Part shown: positions 17,997 to 26,420 of the stretch, piece after piece | How positions within the stretch are numbered: the first letter of the stretch is position 1 | Layout of the letters: the number at the start of each line of letters is the position of its first letter | Source of the DNA: Nitrospira sp. CR1.1 | GTDB lineage: Bacteria > Nitrospirota > Nitrospiria > Nitrospirales > Nitrospiraceae | Length of the DNA: 64,000 nucleotides | Assembly (NCBI GenBank): GCA_014055465.1 | Contig: WIAF01000001.1 | Coordinates: 620,001-684,000 of the forward strand | Direction of reading: 5' to 3' | The notes under the pieces: model-generated | Told to the model about the DNA's origin: nothing | Databases searched by the model: none | The model's input: only the letters and a program-made list of their open reading frames with translations | Program-made: the position numbers and the translations under genes

Positions 17997-18596
17997 TTAG
18001 AACTTCACTTCCGGCGGCTTCGCGACTGCCTTTTCGTCCGCGACAGTGAAGTTCGCCTTCTCGTCTAAATGGAGGACAAACTTGGCCGTCAGGTTTGTGG
18101 GAAAGTAGCGCACCATCTTGTTAAACTCCGCCACCTTCTCGATATAGCGTTTCCGCGCGACGGCAATACGGTTCTCGGTCCCTTCCAGCTGGCTTTGAAG
18201 ATCCCGGAACCCCTGATCGGCCTTGAGATTGGGATAATTTTCGGCTAAGGCAAGTAATCGGCCTAAGGCGCTTGATAGACCTTGCTGCGCCTCCTGAAAT
18301 TTCCTGAACGCGGCCTCGTCCTTCAGTAACTCCGGTGTGATTTGAACACTGGTCGCCTTGGCGCGTGCTTGCACCACGCCTTCCAATGTTTCCTTTTCAT
18401 GCGTCGCATATCCCTTGACCGTGTTCACCAAATTCGGAATGAGATCGGCCCGCCGTTGATACTGATTGATGACCTCGCTCCAGGCGGCTTTCGAGTCCTC
18501 ATCCAGCCCTTGCAAATCATTGTAGCCGCAACCGGACAGGGTCAGCAGAATGGCGACTACCACATTCGCGCCCATTACTCGTGAACCAGACATCAT
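17997..18596 (-). CDS. lemA: LemA family lipoprotein
   Basis: LemA proteins are membrane-anchored helical bundles of unclear function, often beside TPM proteins. The 199-residue protein has a lipobox LSGC near residue 23, followed by the family's VINQYQRRADLIPNLVNTVKG segment, and the end segment ARKRYIEKVAEFNKMVRYFP. GGAGGAGG stands before the ATG, which rules out the 23-codon upstream extension. It leads the operon with the two TPM genes. Confidence 0.94.
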   Translation of the reverse strand: MMSGSRVMGANVVVAILLTLSGCGYNDLQGLDEDSKAAWSEVINQYQRRADLIPNLVNTVKGYATHEKETLEGVVQARAKATSVQITPELLKDEAAFRKFQEAQQGLSSALGRLLALAENYPNLKADQGFRDLQSQLEGTENRIAVARKRYIEKVAEFNKMVRYFPTNLTAKFVLHLDEKANFTVADEKAVAKPPEVKF

Positions 18597-18714
18597 CGTT
18601 CCTCCTCCGCGCGGGTTGTGCGACAGCGCTTCTTCATGACGTAAGGCGTTCATCGACGAAGTCAATCATCCGGCCTCCTGCCTGTCACTCAAGATTTCGC
18701 TTCGCTCGCAACCT

Positions 18715-18723
18715 TGTTATACT
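18715..18723 (+). promoter_or_regulatory. Extended -10 element TGTTATACT
   Basis: TTGTTATACT here is identical to the extended -10 box found upstream of the genes at 12999 and 54609. It lies 38 nt before the ATG of the following small gene. Confidence 0.5.
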
Positions 18724-18761
18724 TCATAGTCTGGAGGCGGTGCGCGTTTAAAGCGATCTCT

Positions 18762-19067
18762 ATGGCTCTCGATCGATCCAACGATCTCCCGGGAGGATTT
18801 CAGGTGCGACACCGCTCCTTGGGAATCTTTCAAGGCAGTTCGATCGGACTGGCCTTCTGGCACCCTTCTTCCCACATGCCTGAGTATGGCCTCTGCCGCT
18901 TCACCACTGAAGCCAAAGCGCAAAACTATATCGATTTTCTTTCCTCTCCTGCATGCCCTGAACGCTTGCACCTCGCCGATTTGACCATCGAAGATTTCGA
19001 CCACGCGGAACACGAGCGTCTCACGACAGACTACCCCCAGACCTCTGCCTGGGAAACCCCACTCTAA
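18762..19067 (+). CDS. Small protein of unknown function
   Basis: The predicted product has 101 residues, no signal peptide and no recognised motif. It contains short aromatic stretches (LGIFQGSSIGLAFWHP, CRFTTEAKAQNYIDFL) and an acidic C-terminal half. The ATG at 18762 has only a distant GGAGG about 25 nt upstream; a TTG at 18714 would start inside the putative promoter. Third-position GC use is moderate, and the extended -10 box upstream supports expression. It is flanked by the divergent lemA operon and the convergent PilZ gene. Confidence 0.65.
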   Translation: MALDRSNDLPGGFQVRHRSLGIFQGSSIGLAFWHPSSHMPEYGLCRFTTEAKAQNYIDFLSSPACPERLHLADLTIEDFDHAEHERLTTDYPQTSAWETPL

Positions 19068-19148
19068 CAGACTATCGGCTGGATGGCCGCTGTGTGGCTT
19101 TTGAAGCCGAGCGGGTGTGGCGATGCGATGCTGCGCAGATAAAGTCAG

Positions 19149-19649
19149 TTAGGCGGGGAAACGAGTTCCGGACGATTCCGTCTTGGCCTGCACGAACCCT
19201 AACAATCGTGTATTTTCTTGGGCCGACCGTAGAAATTTGAAGGCGATGCCGCGGGAGCTCACGGATCGGACCATTGCCGCGACCTCGATGGGAGCCTGTT
19301 CATTTTCCAGTACAATCTGCAGGTAAAAGATATCGTCTACATGCACCGACGCCTGGCTCTCAATAATGCATCCGCCCATTGAAATATCGCGCACTGTCCC
19401 CTCCCCCCGCACCTTTCCGCCGGAAAACGAGAGAAAGAGTCGGACAGGAATACGCAGGTGCTCGCGACGATCGATCATTCGAGCCGGGAACCGATATCCC
19501 AAGCGCGAGGCCGAGAACCGAAAGCTGCACGCCTGGCAATGAAAGGGTGACATGCAGGCGAACGACTGCAGGCGCTCCAACAGAGTCGAACAGCGAGAGC
19601 GAAAGACCTTATCTTGACCGCACTGCGGGCAAGTCAACGGTTGTGCCAT
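19149..19649 (-). CDS. PilZ-domain protein with N-terminal zinc ribbon
   Basis: PilZ domains bind cyclic di-GMP. In this 166-residue protein a ribbon comes first (CPQCG near residue 8, then CQAC near 38), followed by the PilZ domain with RREHLRIPV (the R-x3-R arm) and the DISMGGCIIES segment (D-x-S-x-x-G type). Both c-di-GMP binding elements are therefore present. The ATG at 19649 was chosen because it precedes the ribbon; the frame remains open to 19853 without family-like sequence. No adjacent gene suggests its target; the polysaccharide locus at 36-44 kb is a possible one but this is speculation. Confidence 0.88.
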   Translation of the reverse strand: MAQPLTCPQCGQDKVFRSRCSTLLERLQSFACMSPFHCQACSFRFSASRLGYRFPARMIDRREHLRIPVRLFLSFSGGKVRGEGTVRDISMGGCIIESQASVHVDDIFYLQIVLENEQAPIEVAAMVRSVSSRGIAFKFLRSAQENTRLLGFVQAKTESSGTRFPA

Positions 19650-20165
19650 ATTCAATGATCGGCGCCTCTCAGGCCGCTCTCCTTCACAAGGACAAACTAT
19701 GGGAAATGATCGGACGACTATCCACAGATCTCTTGCGCACGCGTGATCCCACAGTCCCGTACAGATCCTGTCCGCAATACAATCTTCCGGCAAAGGCAAG
19801 GCAGTCGCCAGTTCATCGATAAAGGATGGGGGCAGTTCTGTCAAGAAACTCAACGGTTCCGGGCGGTCGACGAGGAATGATCCTGTGAGGTCTAGTCCTG
19901 AGCGACAGCTGAACTCGAATTCCTACCGGACGCGCCTCACCGCGCCGGATCGACTCTCATCGCAGATCAGATTTTAGACAGAATGCTCCTCTCTCGTTCT
20001 ACATTTGTCCAAGCCTCCGGCGTAAACGCCATGATATTGCGACGAAATTCTGATTAATTCATTTTAACGTCGCACTAACACCGCTTTAATCTCCAATTGC
20101 TACTCTCTCACTCACATGGGCACGGCCTTCACGCGTTGGAGGCACATCCTAAGGAGGTGGACACC
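19650..20165. other. Gene-free stretch between divergent PilZ and zinc-ribbon genes
   Basis: No supported gene was found. The region holds the upstream sequences of both neighbours, has a lower GC content than the surrounding genes near 20030-20100, and contains a small palindrome GGCGTAAACGCC (20019-20030). The PilZ frame continues open for 68 codons into it but without recognisable protein sequence. Confidence 0.5.
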
Positions 20166-20345
20166 ATGACATGCGGACGATGCAAAGGATTGATGGTGGA
20201 TGAATGGCGACCTGATTTTTCGCCGGAAACGTTTGTCTGGCGGTGTATTAATTGCGGATCGATCGTGGATCCGTTGATCGAACAGAATCGACGTACTCGG
20301 ATGGCCGAGCAATTATTGTTGGAACCGGTCGAGGTATTGCAGTAG
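20166..20345 (+). CDS. Small zinc-ribbon protein
   Basis: The 59-residue product has two cysteine pairs, CGRC near the start and CINC near residue 32, spaced for a zinc ribbon, with a short helical tail. AAGGAGG eight bases before the ATG is a near-perfect ribosome binding site and decides the start. The role is unknown; such tiny ribbons may be nucleic-acid or protein adaptors. Similar CxxC proteins occur at 26996 and 56187 in this window. Confidence 0.8.
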   Translation: MTCGRCKGLMVDEWRPDFSPETFVWRCINCGSIVDPLIEQNRRTRMAEQLLLEPVEVLQ

Positions 20346-20413
20346 ATCGAACCCTCAGGGCAGGGGCACGGGGTGCTCCTGTCCTGTAGCACGCGAGATA
20401 GAGTACGGTGGCA

Positions 20414-21187
20414 TTAAATCTCGAAGTCGGCCCAAAGCACGGTGTGATCGGAAGCATCGGTGGCACGGCGAGGCTCTAAATCAACATCGACGCGCTGACA
20501 TTTCTGAGCCAACGGCGCCGTGGCAAGAATATGGTCGATCCGCCACCCTTTATTGGCAGCTAAGGCACTCGGCGCACGGTAGTCAAAAAACGTGAACTGC
20601 TGGCGATCTGGATACAGTTTGCAGAACACATCTTCGAAGCCCCACGCAATCGTCTTCCCATAGGCTTTGCGCGCGTCTTCGTGGTAGCAGACATGTTTCA
20701 GATGTTTCTCCGGGCTGTGGACATCAATGGGTCTTGGGGCCACATTCATGTCTCCACACCAGATCGCCGGCTCCTTCGGGGAGAGATGCATATCAAAGTG
20801 CTTCAGTAAGCGGTCGTACCAACCCAGTTTATATTGATATTTCGGGGAATCGATCTCAAACCCCTGCGGCACATAGGTGTTGATGATTGGAATCCCCTGA
20901 ATGACGACCCGCAGCAGCCTGGCATCCTCCGCTTCTCCGCCATCGTCAAATCCGTAACAGACAGATTCAGGCTTCGTCCGACTCAGTACGGCGACGCCAT
21001 TGTAGGCCTTCATACCCCGGAACGTGATCTCATATCCCGACGTCGCGAGCGCGGCAAGAGGAAATTCGCTGTCTTGCACTTTGGTTTCCTGCAGGCAGAG
21101 CACATCAGGCTGATGGCGCTCCAGCCACTGCAAGACGATCGGAAGACGTTTCCGCAGTGAGTTGACGTTGAAGGTGGCGACTTTCAT
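20414..21187 (-). CDS. xth: Exodeoxyribonuclease III
   Basis: ExoIII is the main AP endonuclease of base-excision repair and a 3'-to-5' exonuclease. The 257 residues carry all family motifs: LQETKV near residue 32 (catalytic Glu), NTYVPQG near 103, CGDMNVAP near 146 (Asp and Asn), GWRIDHI near 215 and SDHTVLW at the end. The start MKVATFNVNSLRKR is typical. It stands alone between convergent and divergent neighbours. Confidence 0.97.
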   Translation of the reverse strand: MKVATFNVNSLRKRLPIVLQWLERHQPDVLCLQETKVQDSEFPLAALATSGYEITFRGMKAYNGVAVLSRTKPESVCYGFDDGGEAEDARLLRVVIQGIPIINTYVPQGFEIDSPKYQYKLGWYDRLLKHFDMHLSPKEPAIWCGDMNVAPRPIDVHSPEKHLKHVCYHEDARKAYGKTIAWGFEDVFCKLYPDRQQFTFFDYRAPSALAANKGWRIDHILATAPLAQKCQRVDVDLEPRRATDASDHTVLWADFEI

Positions 21188-21247
21188 CGTGGGCGCGAAT
21201 TCTACCAGAGCCCACCACGCGCAACAACCGAGGTCTGCAAAATACTA

Positions 21248-21281
21248 CGGCCTGTGATCGGGAGGTTCCGATCACAGGCCG
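21248..21281 (-). terminator. Rho-independent terminator for the lysine-rich protein gene
   Basis: A perfect 14-bp stem (CGGCCTGTGATCGG pairing with CCGATCACAGGCCG) with a 6-nt loop. Read on the minus strand, it is followed by a T-rich run (TAGTATTTTG), 35 nt after the stop codon of the gene at 21316. Confidence 0.8.
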
Positions 21282-21315
21282 CAGGCGAGAAAACGCGCCG
21301 TTTTCCGTCTACCCG

Positions 21316-21720
21316 TTAATAGCGGGTCGCTTCCTTCAGGTCGTTCTTCATGCCGCCCATCTCTTGAACGGTATCATCCGCAGCACTTTTCATGTCGGCC
21401 GCTTTCGCCCGGGCCGCATCTTTCTTCGCTTTCACTTTCGCTTTGACGTGTTCTTTCTTGGCCTTCGCATCGGCTTTGGCCTGTTTCTTTTTGGCTTTTG
21501 CTTCGTCCCGCTTCGCCTTCAGTTCGCTCTTTGCAGACTCTTTCTTGGCCTTCAGATCGCTCTTCAGTTCTTCTTTGTGGGCATTCATCTCGTCGGAAAA
21601 GGTGCCCATATCCTGCTTCATCCCTTCGGACATTTTTCCCATGCCCAGATCGTCGGCAGCGGCGAATGAGCTCATGCCCACAAATGCGGCAGCGACCATC
21701 ACAGCGATTGACCTTCTCAT
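21316..21720 (-). CDS. Exported lysine/alanine-rich helical protein
   Basis: The 134-residue protein has a signal peptide (MRRSIAVMVAAAFVGMSSFAAA, residues 1-22, cleavage near the AAA) and a mature part made almost only of Lys, Ala, Glu, Asp and Met arranged in KAKKxxAKA-type repeats, which should form one long helix or coiled coil. GAGGGG before the ATG decides the start. The mature protein is strongly basic in the middle. It resembles histone-H1-like tails in composition, but the signal peptide places it in the periplasm or outside, so a role in the envelope is more likely. A strong terminator follows. Confidence 0.8.
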   Translation of the reverse strand: MRRSIAVMVAAAFVGMSSFAAADDLGMGKMSEGMKQDMGTFSDEMNAHKEELKSDLKAKKESAKSELKAKRDEAKAKKKQAKADAKAKKEHVKAKVKAKKDAARAKAADMKSAADDTVQEMGGMKNDLKEATRY

Positions 21721-21915
21721 CAACAACCCCCCTCTTGGTTGAAATATGGTGTCAGGCATCCCGGGCAATCCGACGGGCCTGCAGCATCCATCAATACCCC
21801 GAAGAGTTTCGTTTGCCAATTTTTTTGCCGTTTTTTACGGCAAGGAGGAGGGTCGCTTACTGTCGAGAGAACGGCCGTCCGCAAAAGAGACGGATCACTC
21901 GAACTGCAAGCAGCC

Positions 21916-22761
21916 TTACTGACGAATTGTCGTGAGGTACCGCCGGAGAATGGCCTGCTCCACCCGCGATCGGCCGCGGTCCGGTGCAGGAAATCGCAGG
22001 ACCAGATGAATCCGCCCCGCCTCGGGAAGCTGGATCGTGATGCGTGGCTCAGGCGAAGGGGCTTCCAATAAATTTCGTTGTTCCAGCAACTTCATTTGCC
22101 GGCCCATTTGATCCATAAAAGGGGCGCACTCTACCTTTGCCGCGCCAAGTAGGGCTTGTTCGGCGGCCTGCCAATTGTCAGTGCTTAAGAGCGGAACCGA
22201 CAAGACATACAAACCATACTCTTGCGACGGACTCTCCTTAATGAGCGGATTGCCGAAAAGCAGGCTGTTGGGAAAGACGACGGTTCGCCCCGTGTACAAG
22301 TGTGAGGTCTGACCAGGGCCGATCTCCAGAAGCTTCGTGGCAAATACATCATATTCGAGGACGACGCCACGGTACGTACCGAGTTGAATCCGGTCTCCGA
22401 CTCCATAGACCCCGCCGCCGACGCGTAATGCCGCGCCGCTCCAACAGAGAATCAGCTCCTTTGTTGCCAGAACTAAGGTAGCCGCCAATGCGACGAGCGA
22501 GACCGCGAAGGCTTCCAACTCGTGCGCCCAAATGACCACGAGCCCCACAAAGAGGCACAGCACCATGCTATTGCGGGTGGTCACGATCCACCGGCGCCGC
22601 GCGTCGATGGTTAGCGCTTGGTTATTTTTAATCCATCGAACGAGAACCGTTCGCGCAATGAGGAGGATAAGGAGGAGAAGAATGGACTTGAGCAGATCGA
22701 AGAAGACACTGGAGCCGATCACCGGCAGCATATCTTGCATGGTTTTTTCCGTCATTGTCAC
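21916..22761 (-). CDS. MscS-like mechanosensitive channel family protein
   Basis: The 281-residue protein has three hydrophobic segments (residues about 20-38, 62-82, 86-106), followed by the MscS-type beta domain with GVGDRIQLGTYRGVVLEYDV, VVFPNSLLFG and the end segment. Family members open in response to membrane tension. The pore helix differs from E. coli MscS in sequence. The GTG start at 22761 overlaps the upstream TGA (GTGA); an ATG two codons later is an alternative. It is last in a three-gene unit with a lipoprotein and a small membrane protein. Confidence 0.88.
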   Translation of the reverse strand: MTMTEKTMQDMLPVIGSSVFFDLLKSILLLLILLIARTVLVRWIKNNQALTIDARRRWIVTTRNSMVLCLFVGLVVIWAHELEAFAVSLVALAATLVLATKELILCWSGAALRVGGGVYGVGDRIQLGTYRGVVLEYDVFATKLLEIGPGQTSHLYTGRTVVFPNSLLFGNPLIKESPSQEYGLYVLSVPLLSTDNWQAAEQALLGAAKVECAPFMDQMGRQMKLLEQRNLLEAPSPEPRITIQLPEAGRIHLVLRFPAPDRGRSRVEQAILRRYLTTIRQ

Positions 22762-23219
22762 TGCACTACGGTACCATCCTCACTCGTGCGTGGCACGCAT
22801 TCTTCTCTTTTCCAATCTTTCAGGCGTTTTTGCTCGTCAAATGACAAGGTATAGCGGTAGCAATACAGCGGCTCCCGATAGGGTTCATCGTTACCGGCCA
22901 AACTTTTTCCAAAGGGCGACGGCGAAGGCGGGGCTTTGGTTTTTTTGCCGGCGGCCAGGCTACTGGGATCCCAGGGATGAACTTCCCGGTCTCCCATCGG
23001 CACGCGGTAGGTCCAAACGGTATCGCCGCCTAGTACCGGCGTCTTGGCCGTGCTCGGTGGGCCGAACTTGTCTTCGATATCGGCCTGGGTGAGCTTGTGC
23101 ACACCCTTATTCAGGTAGGTGTCCCGCCAGGGTCCGCCGCAGCCTGACAACATCACCAGGCACAACAGCATGCCTAAGCTGCTCCATCGAACCGACAACG
23201 GCAGCAGGCGATTGCTCAC
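22758..23219 (-). CDS. Lipoprotein of unknown function (SmpA/BamE-like beginning)
   Basis: The 153-residue protein has a signal sequence ending in lipobox LSGC near residue 28. The part after it, LNKGVHKLTQADIEDKFGPPS, resembles the start of the SmpA/OmlA (BamE) fold, in which a short helix precedes a G-P-x turn; this is a weak likeness. The rest is proline and lysine rich with two late cysteines. The GTG start gives a normal signal peptide; an upstream frame would overlap the preceding gene. Its stop overlaps the MscS-like start. Confidence 0.72.
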   Translation of the reverse strand: MSNRLLPLSVRWSSLGMLLCLVMLSGCGGPWRDTYLNKGVHKLTQADIEDKFGPPSTAKTPVLGGDTVWTYRVPMGDREVHPWDPSSLAAGKKTKAPPSPSPFGKSLAGNDEPYREPLYCYRYTLSFDEQKRLKDWKREECVPRTSEDGTVVQ

Positions 23220-23232
23220 GTAACTTAAGCGG

Positions 23233-23448
23233 TTATCGTTCCGAGTCACGTTGTTCCCGCACCCAGCGAATCGAACAATACATCGCATACCCTTGAGCCA
23301 TCATCCCGGTGACCAGCAAGCCCAATGCGGTTTGCAGCCACATGGTGTTGGGAAACTCCAACCCGTAGATGCCAAGCATGAAGCCTCCGGCAATGAAGAC
23401 TATGCCCATTCCGCGCGCAATCAATGCATTGGTCCGCAAATCAGACAT
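23233..23448 (-). CDS. Small membrane protein, two transmembrane segments
   Basis: The 71-residue product has two hydrophobic segments (residues about 12-31 and 37-56) with charged ends, ending RWVREQRDSER. GAGGCG lies before the ATG. No family recognised. It is first in a unit with the lipoprotein and MscS-like genes, so it may act at the same membrane. Confidence 0.7.
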   Translation of the reverse strand: MSDLRTNALIARGMGIVFIAGGFMLGIYGLEFPNTMWLQTALGLLVTGMMAQGYAMYCSIRWVREQRDSER

Positions 23449-23519
23449 CGTTCGCCTCGTTTCTCACCAACCCGTTACGCTACACCGGCACATCAGGTCG
23501 GTTCAACTCTTCCCTTCAT

Positions 23520-24203
23520 CTACGACTTCGTTTTCGAGCGAATCGCAGCGGCTCGCCCCTCGAGCGCGTCTGCTTCAGGAGTGCGACCGATCTTTCGTAA
23601 CGCTCCCGCATAATCGATCACACTCTTGGCCACATCCGGATGGTCAGGCCCTAATTGTTTTTCCCTGATCGCCAACGCCCTCGCGAAGAGCGCCGCCGCC
23701 TGTGCTGTATCGCCTTGAGCGGCGTACATGGCGGCTAAATTGTTCACTGCCAAGGCCACCTCGAGATGATCCGGACCGAGAAGTTTCTCTTTGATCGCGA
23801 GTGCCCGGGTCAACAGCCGCTGTGCGTCCGCGAATTGTCCGTGCTTGCGATGCAGTACCCCGAGATTGTTCAACATGGCCGCGACATCGAGGTGGTTCTC
23901 GCCGTGGACCTCCTGGTAAATCTTGAGCGCTTCCAAATAGACGGGTTCGGCCTCTACAAATTTCCCTTGCGTGCTATACACCTGAGCCAGATGCGCCAAG
24001 GTCACGGCGACGCGCCGGTCATGGGGACCGAACTCCTCCGCTTTCTTCAACGCTGCAGCATAAATCTGTTCGGCTTCTCCCAATTGTCCTCGCTGCACGG
24101 CCACTTCACCGGCCTGCATGGCCGCCTCCCACGTCTGTTGCCCACAAGACCAGGCCATGAACAGCAAGAGCGCGCACAAACCGACGAGAGCAGGCCGCCT
24201 CAT
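23520..24203 (-). CDS. Tetratricopeptide-repeat lipoprotein (kinesin-light-chain type repeats)
   Basis: A 227-residue protein with a short hydrophobic leader ending in WSC (lipobox-like) at residue 20, followed by four to five 42-residue TPR units of the kinesin-light-chain kind, with recurring LxxLAxxYxxQGxxxEAExxYxxAL and GPDHxxVA elements. Such repeats serve as protein docking surfaces. The ATG overlaps the TGA of the upstream reductase by 4 nt (ATGA), so the two are coupled. Confidence 0.85.
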   Translation of the reverse strand: MRRPALVGLCALLLFMAWSCGQQTWEAAMQAGEVAVQRGQLGEAEQIYAAALKKAEEFGPHDRRVAVTLAHLAQVYSTQGKFVEAEPVYLEALKIYQEVHGENHLDVAAMLNNLGVLHRKHGQFADAQRLLTRALAIKEKLLGPDHLEVALAVNNLAAMYAAQGDTAQAAALFARALAIREKQLGPDHPDVAKSVIDYAGALRKIGRTPEADALEGRAAAIRSKTKS

Positions 24204-25609
24204 ATCCGCCCCATCTGCTCGAGGATGGATTCAGCTGGATAGGTCACAATCTCTGCCAGCGTCGGATGATAGTGCGGGATGCGCAACAAGTCCTGCGCCG
24301 TCCCGTGAAAATACATGACCGCGATGAGTTCGTGAATGAGTTCCGCCGCTTCAGGCCCCACGATCTGCGCGCCGATCAGTTCGCCATTGTCCGGGCGACA
24401 CAACAATTTCACGAATCCTGCGAGAGCTCCGAGACACATCGCCTTCCCATGGTCGGCAAACGGGTACGAAGCCGTCAGATAGGGAATCGCCTGTTCACGG
24501 CACTGGCGCCCACTGAGGCCGGCAATAGCCACTTGCGGATCCGTAAACACCATTTCGCTATCTAACCGATGGTCGATGACCCGCGCTGGCACATCCGGAT
24601 GAGTCGCGTTGAAGGCAGCCGTTTCTCCTTGCTGGATCGCCAAATGGACGATCGGCGTGAGATCGTTCACATCGCCAACGGCAAAAATATGCGGTTGCGA
24701 GGTCCGCATATCAGCCCCGACTGCCAGACGACCATCGAAGACATCCACCCCGGCCGCTTCCACATTGAGCCCCTTCAGGTTGGGACGACGACCGAGAGCG
24801 TGAAGAATAACGTCGGCCGAACGGGTGTGCGAGACCCCATTCCACAGGAAGTGCACGGTCTTGCCGGTTGGCGACGAGGCCACCCGCGTGAACGACACTC
24901 CGGTGATCACCTCGATACCCTCGCCCTGAAAGGCAGAGGCCAACGCCTGACCGACATCCTGGTCCATATCGGACAACAGCGTCGCACCACGCTGAAGCAT
25001 GGTGACCTTCGTGCCGATCCGGGAAAAAAATTGCGCGAACTCGACCGCCACCAGGCCGCCGCCCAATACCACAAGCGAGGCCGGTGTCTGACGCACATCG
25101 AGCATTTCGTCGCTTGTCACGTACCCCGCCTCAGACAATCCGGGGATGGCCACCTTCGCCACACTGGATCCGGTGGCGATCACAAACGCGTCACCTCGAA
25201 TGCGCAACCCTCCGGCACAAATCTCATGCGGGGAGACGAATTCGGCGTGCGATTCGTACAGCGTGAACCGCGGATCGCGCAACGCGGCGATGCGATAATC
25301 GGCAAACTCCTGCACCAGCCGGTTCTTCCGGTCGACGATGGCCGAGAGGTCAGCCCGGGCGGTGACAGGCGCCAACCCGAACTCCCGCGCGCGCTTCATC
25401 AGCGCCATGATTTCGGCTGACCGGAGAATGGTCTTTGTGGGCATGCAGCCACGCAAAATACACAAGCCTCCCAACGGCCCCTGATCGACGATCGCCACAT
25501 CGGCTCCGGCTTCGCACGCCGTCCGCGCAGCGGCATAACCCGCCGACCCGCCGCCGATGACCACGACATCGTGCCGACGCTCGTTCTTCTGAGAGAGTTG
25601 TGATGGCAT
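24200..25609 (-). CDS. FAD-dependent disulfide reductase (dihydrolipoamide dehydrogenase / mercuric reductase type)
   Basis: Class I pyridine-nucleotide disulfide oxidoreductase of 469 residues. Visible are the FAD-binding VVVIGGGSAGYAAAR, the redox pair in CILRGCMPTK (C-x4-C), the NAD(P)-binding VVLGGGLVAVEFA, the second FAD motif FAVGDVNDLTP and a C-terminal HYHPTLAEI with the catalytic His-Glu arrangement. There is no N-terminal HMA domain and no C-terminal cysteine pair, which argues against a true mercuric reductase; no 2-oxoacid dehydrogenase genes adjoin it. The start MPSQLSQ precedes the FAD motif by about 17 residues. Confidence 0.9.
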   Translation of the reverse strand: MPSQLSQKNERRHDVVVIGGGSAGYAAARTACEAGADVAIVDQGPLGGLCILRGCMPTKTILRSAEIMALMKRAREFGLAPVTARADLSAIVDRKNRLVQEFADYRIAALRDPRFTLYESHAEFVSPHEICAGGLRIRGDAFVIATGSSVAKVAIPGLSEAGYVTSDEMLDVRQTPASLVVLGGGLVAVEFAQFFSRIGTKVTMLQRGATLLSDMDQDVGQALASAFQGEGIEVITGVSFTRVASSPTGKTVHFLWNGVSHTRSADVILHALGRRPNLKGLNVEAAGVDVFDGRLAVGADMRTSQPHIFAVGDVNDLTPIVHLAIQQGETAAFNATHPDVPARVIDHRLDSEMVFTDPQVAIAGLSGRQCREQAIPYLTASYPFADHGKAMCLGALAGFVKLLCRPDNGELIGAQIVGPEAAELIHELIAVMYFHGTAQDLLRIPHYHPTLAEIVTYPAESILEQMGRI

Positions 25610-25658
25610 GCCTGATTCGATAGACTCGCTCGCAGGTTCGAAACCGCAAGGATACACC

Positions 25659-25877
25659 ATGATCAAACCCGGTCGCTATCGTCACTATAAAGGGAACGAC
25701 TATGAAGTGCTCGGGGTGGCCCGGCATTCAGAAACCGAGGAGGAATACGTCGTCTATCGTCAACTCTATGGAGCAGGCGGCTTGTGGATCAGACCGATGA
25801 CCATGTTTTCGGAATCGGTCTCCATCGGCGGCGAGGTCGTGCCCAGATTCCGGCGCTTAGAGGAAGGTCCAGCGTGA
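25659..25877 (+). CDS. DUF1653 family protein
   Basis: The 72-residue protein shows the DUF1653 pattern: KPGRYRHYKGNDYEVLGVARHSETEE, then VVYRQLYG and LWIRPMTMF, followed by FRRL. It is a small beta-rich domain of unknown function. AAGGA six bases before the ATG supports the start. The last 21 bases overlap the convergent MEKHLA gene. Confidence 0.9.
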   Translation: MIKPGRYRHYKGNDYEVLGVARHSETEEEYVVYRQLYGAGGLWIRPMTMFSESVSIGGEVVPRFRRLEEGPA

Positions 25878-26330
25878 GAACGTCGCCGCCTGCCCCCGGC
25901 GATGACCAGCCCGATCGGCCACATTCCACACGAGAGCCTGCTCGATCAGAAACCGCCGCCCGCTGCTCGATATTCTGATTCCCCGGTAATTGTCGATATA
26001 TCCCTGGGTGCGGGCGCGTTCAAGCATCGATTCACGCTCCGTACGGTTCACCGGTTCCGCCGTCAGACGGGATGGGGTATGCACCAGCTGCTCCCAGGTC
26101 ATCTCCCAGAGCGTGAGCGCGAGTTGCGATCCGTAATTCAGGATCGGATCGTCTTGCATCCCATGTGAGACCACCACGATCGGGGCAGTGAACAGCGCCT
26201 GAGCCTGAGCTTCAGCCCCATCCACCCGCTCCATCAACTCTCGACCGACACAATGGCGATAGCTGTCGAGCATCCACTGAGACCACTCGACAATTTCCGG
26301 TCGCCGCCATACTTGAATTGAATCGTCCAC
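25857..26330 (-). CDS. MEKHLA-domain protein
   Basis: The 157-residue protein contains the PAS-like MEKHLA pattern: SQWMLDSYRHCVGREL, VVVSHGMQDDPILNYGS, ALTLWEMTWEQL and GYIDNYRGIRISSSGRRF followed by VWNV. Function is not established; the fold is thought to bind a small ligand. The GTG at 26330 gives the usual length; an upstream TTG at 26414 would add 28 atypical residues. Its 3' end overlaps the convergent DUF1653 gene. Confidence 0.88.
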   Translation of the reverse strand: MDDSIQVWRRPEIVEWSQWMLDSYRHCVGRELMERVDGAEAQAQALFTAPIVVVSHGMQDDPILNYGSQLALTLWEMTWEQLVHTPSRLTAEPVNRTERESMLERARTQGYIDNYRGIRISSSGRRFLIEQALVWNVADRAGHRRGQAATFSRWTFL

Positions 26331-26420
26331 GGCCCCTCGGCGGGAGGGAATGGGCGCAAGCCGGCCCTCCTTCGCATGCCGTGGGTAGTAGCACGACGGC
26401 GTACTGCCTGCCAAGATCTG

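Noticed and set aside
18740..18751. Tiny upstream reading frame GTG CGC GTT TAA
   Set aside because: Too short for support; GGAGG nearby may be chance.
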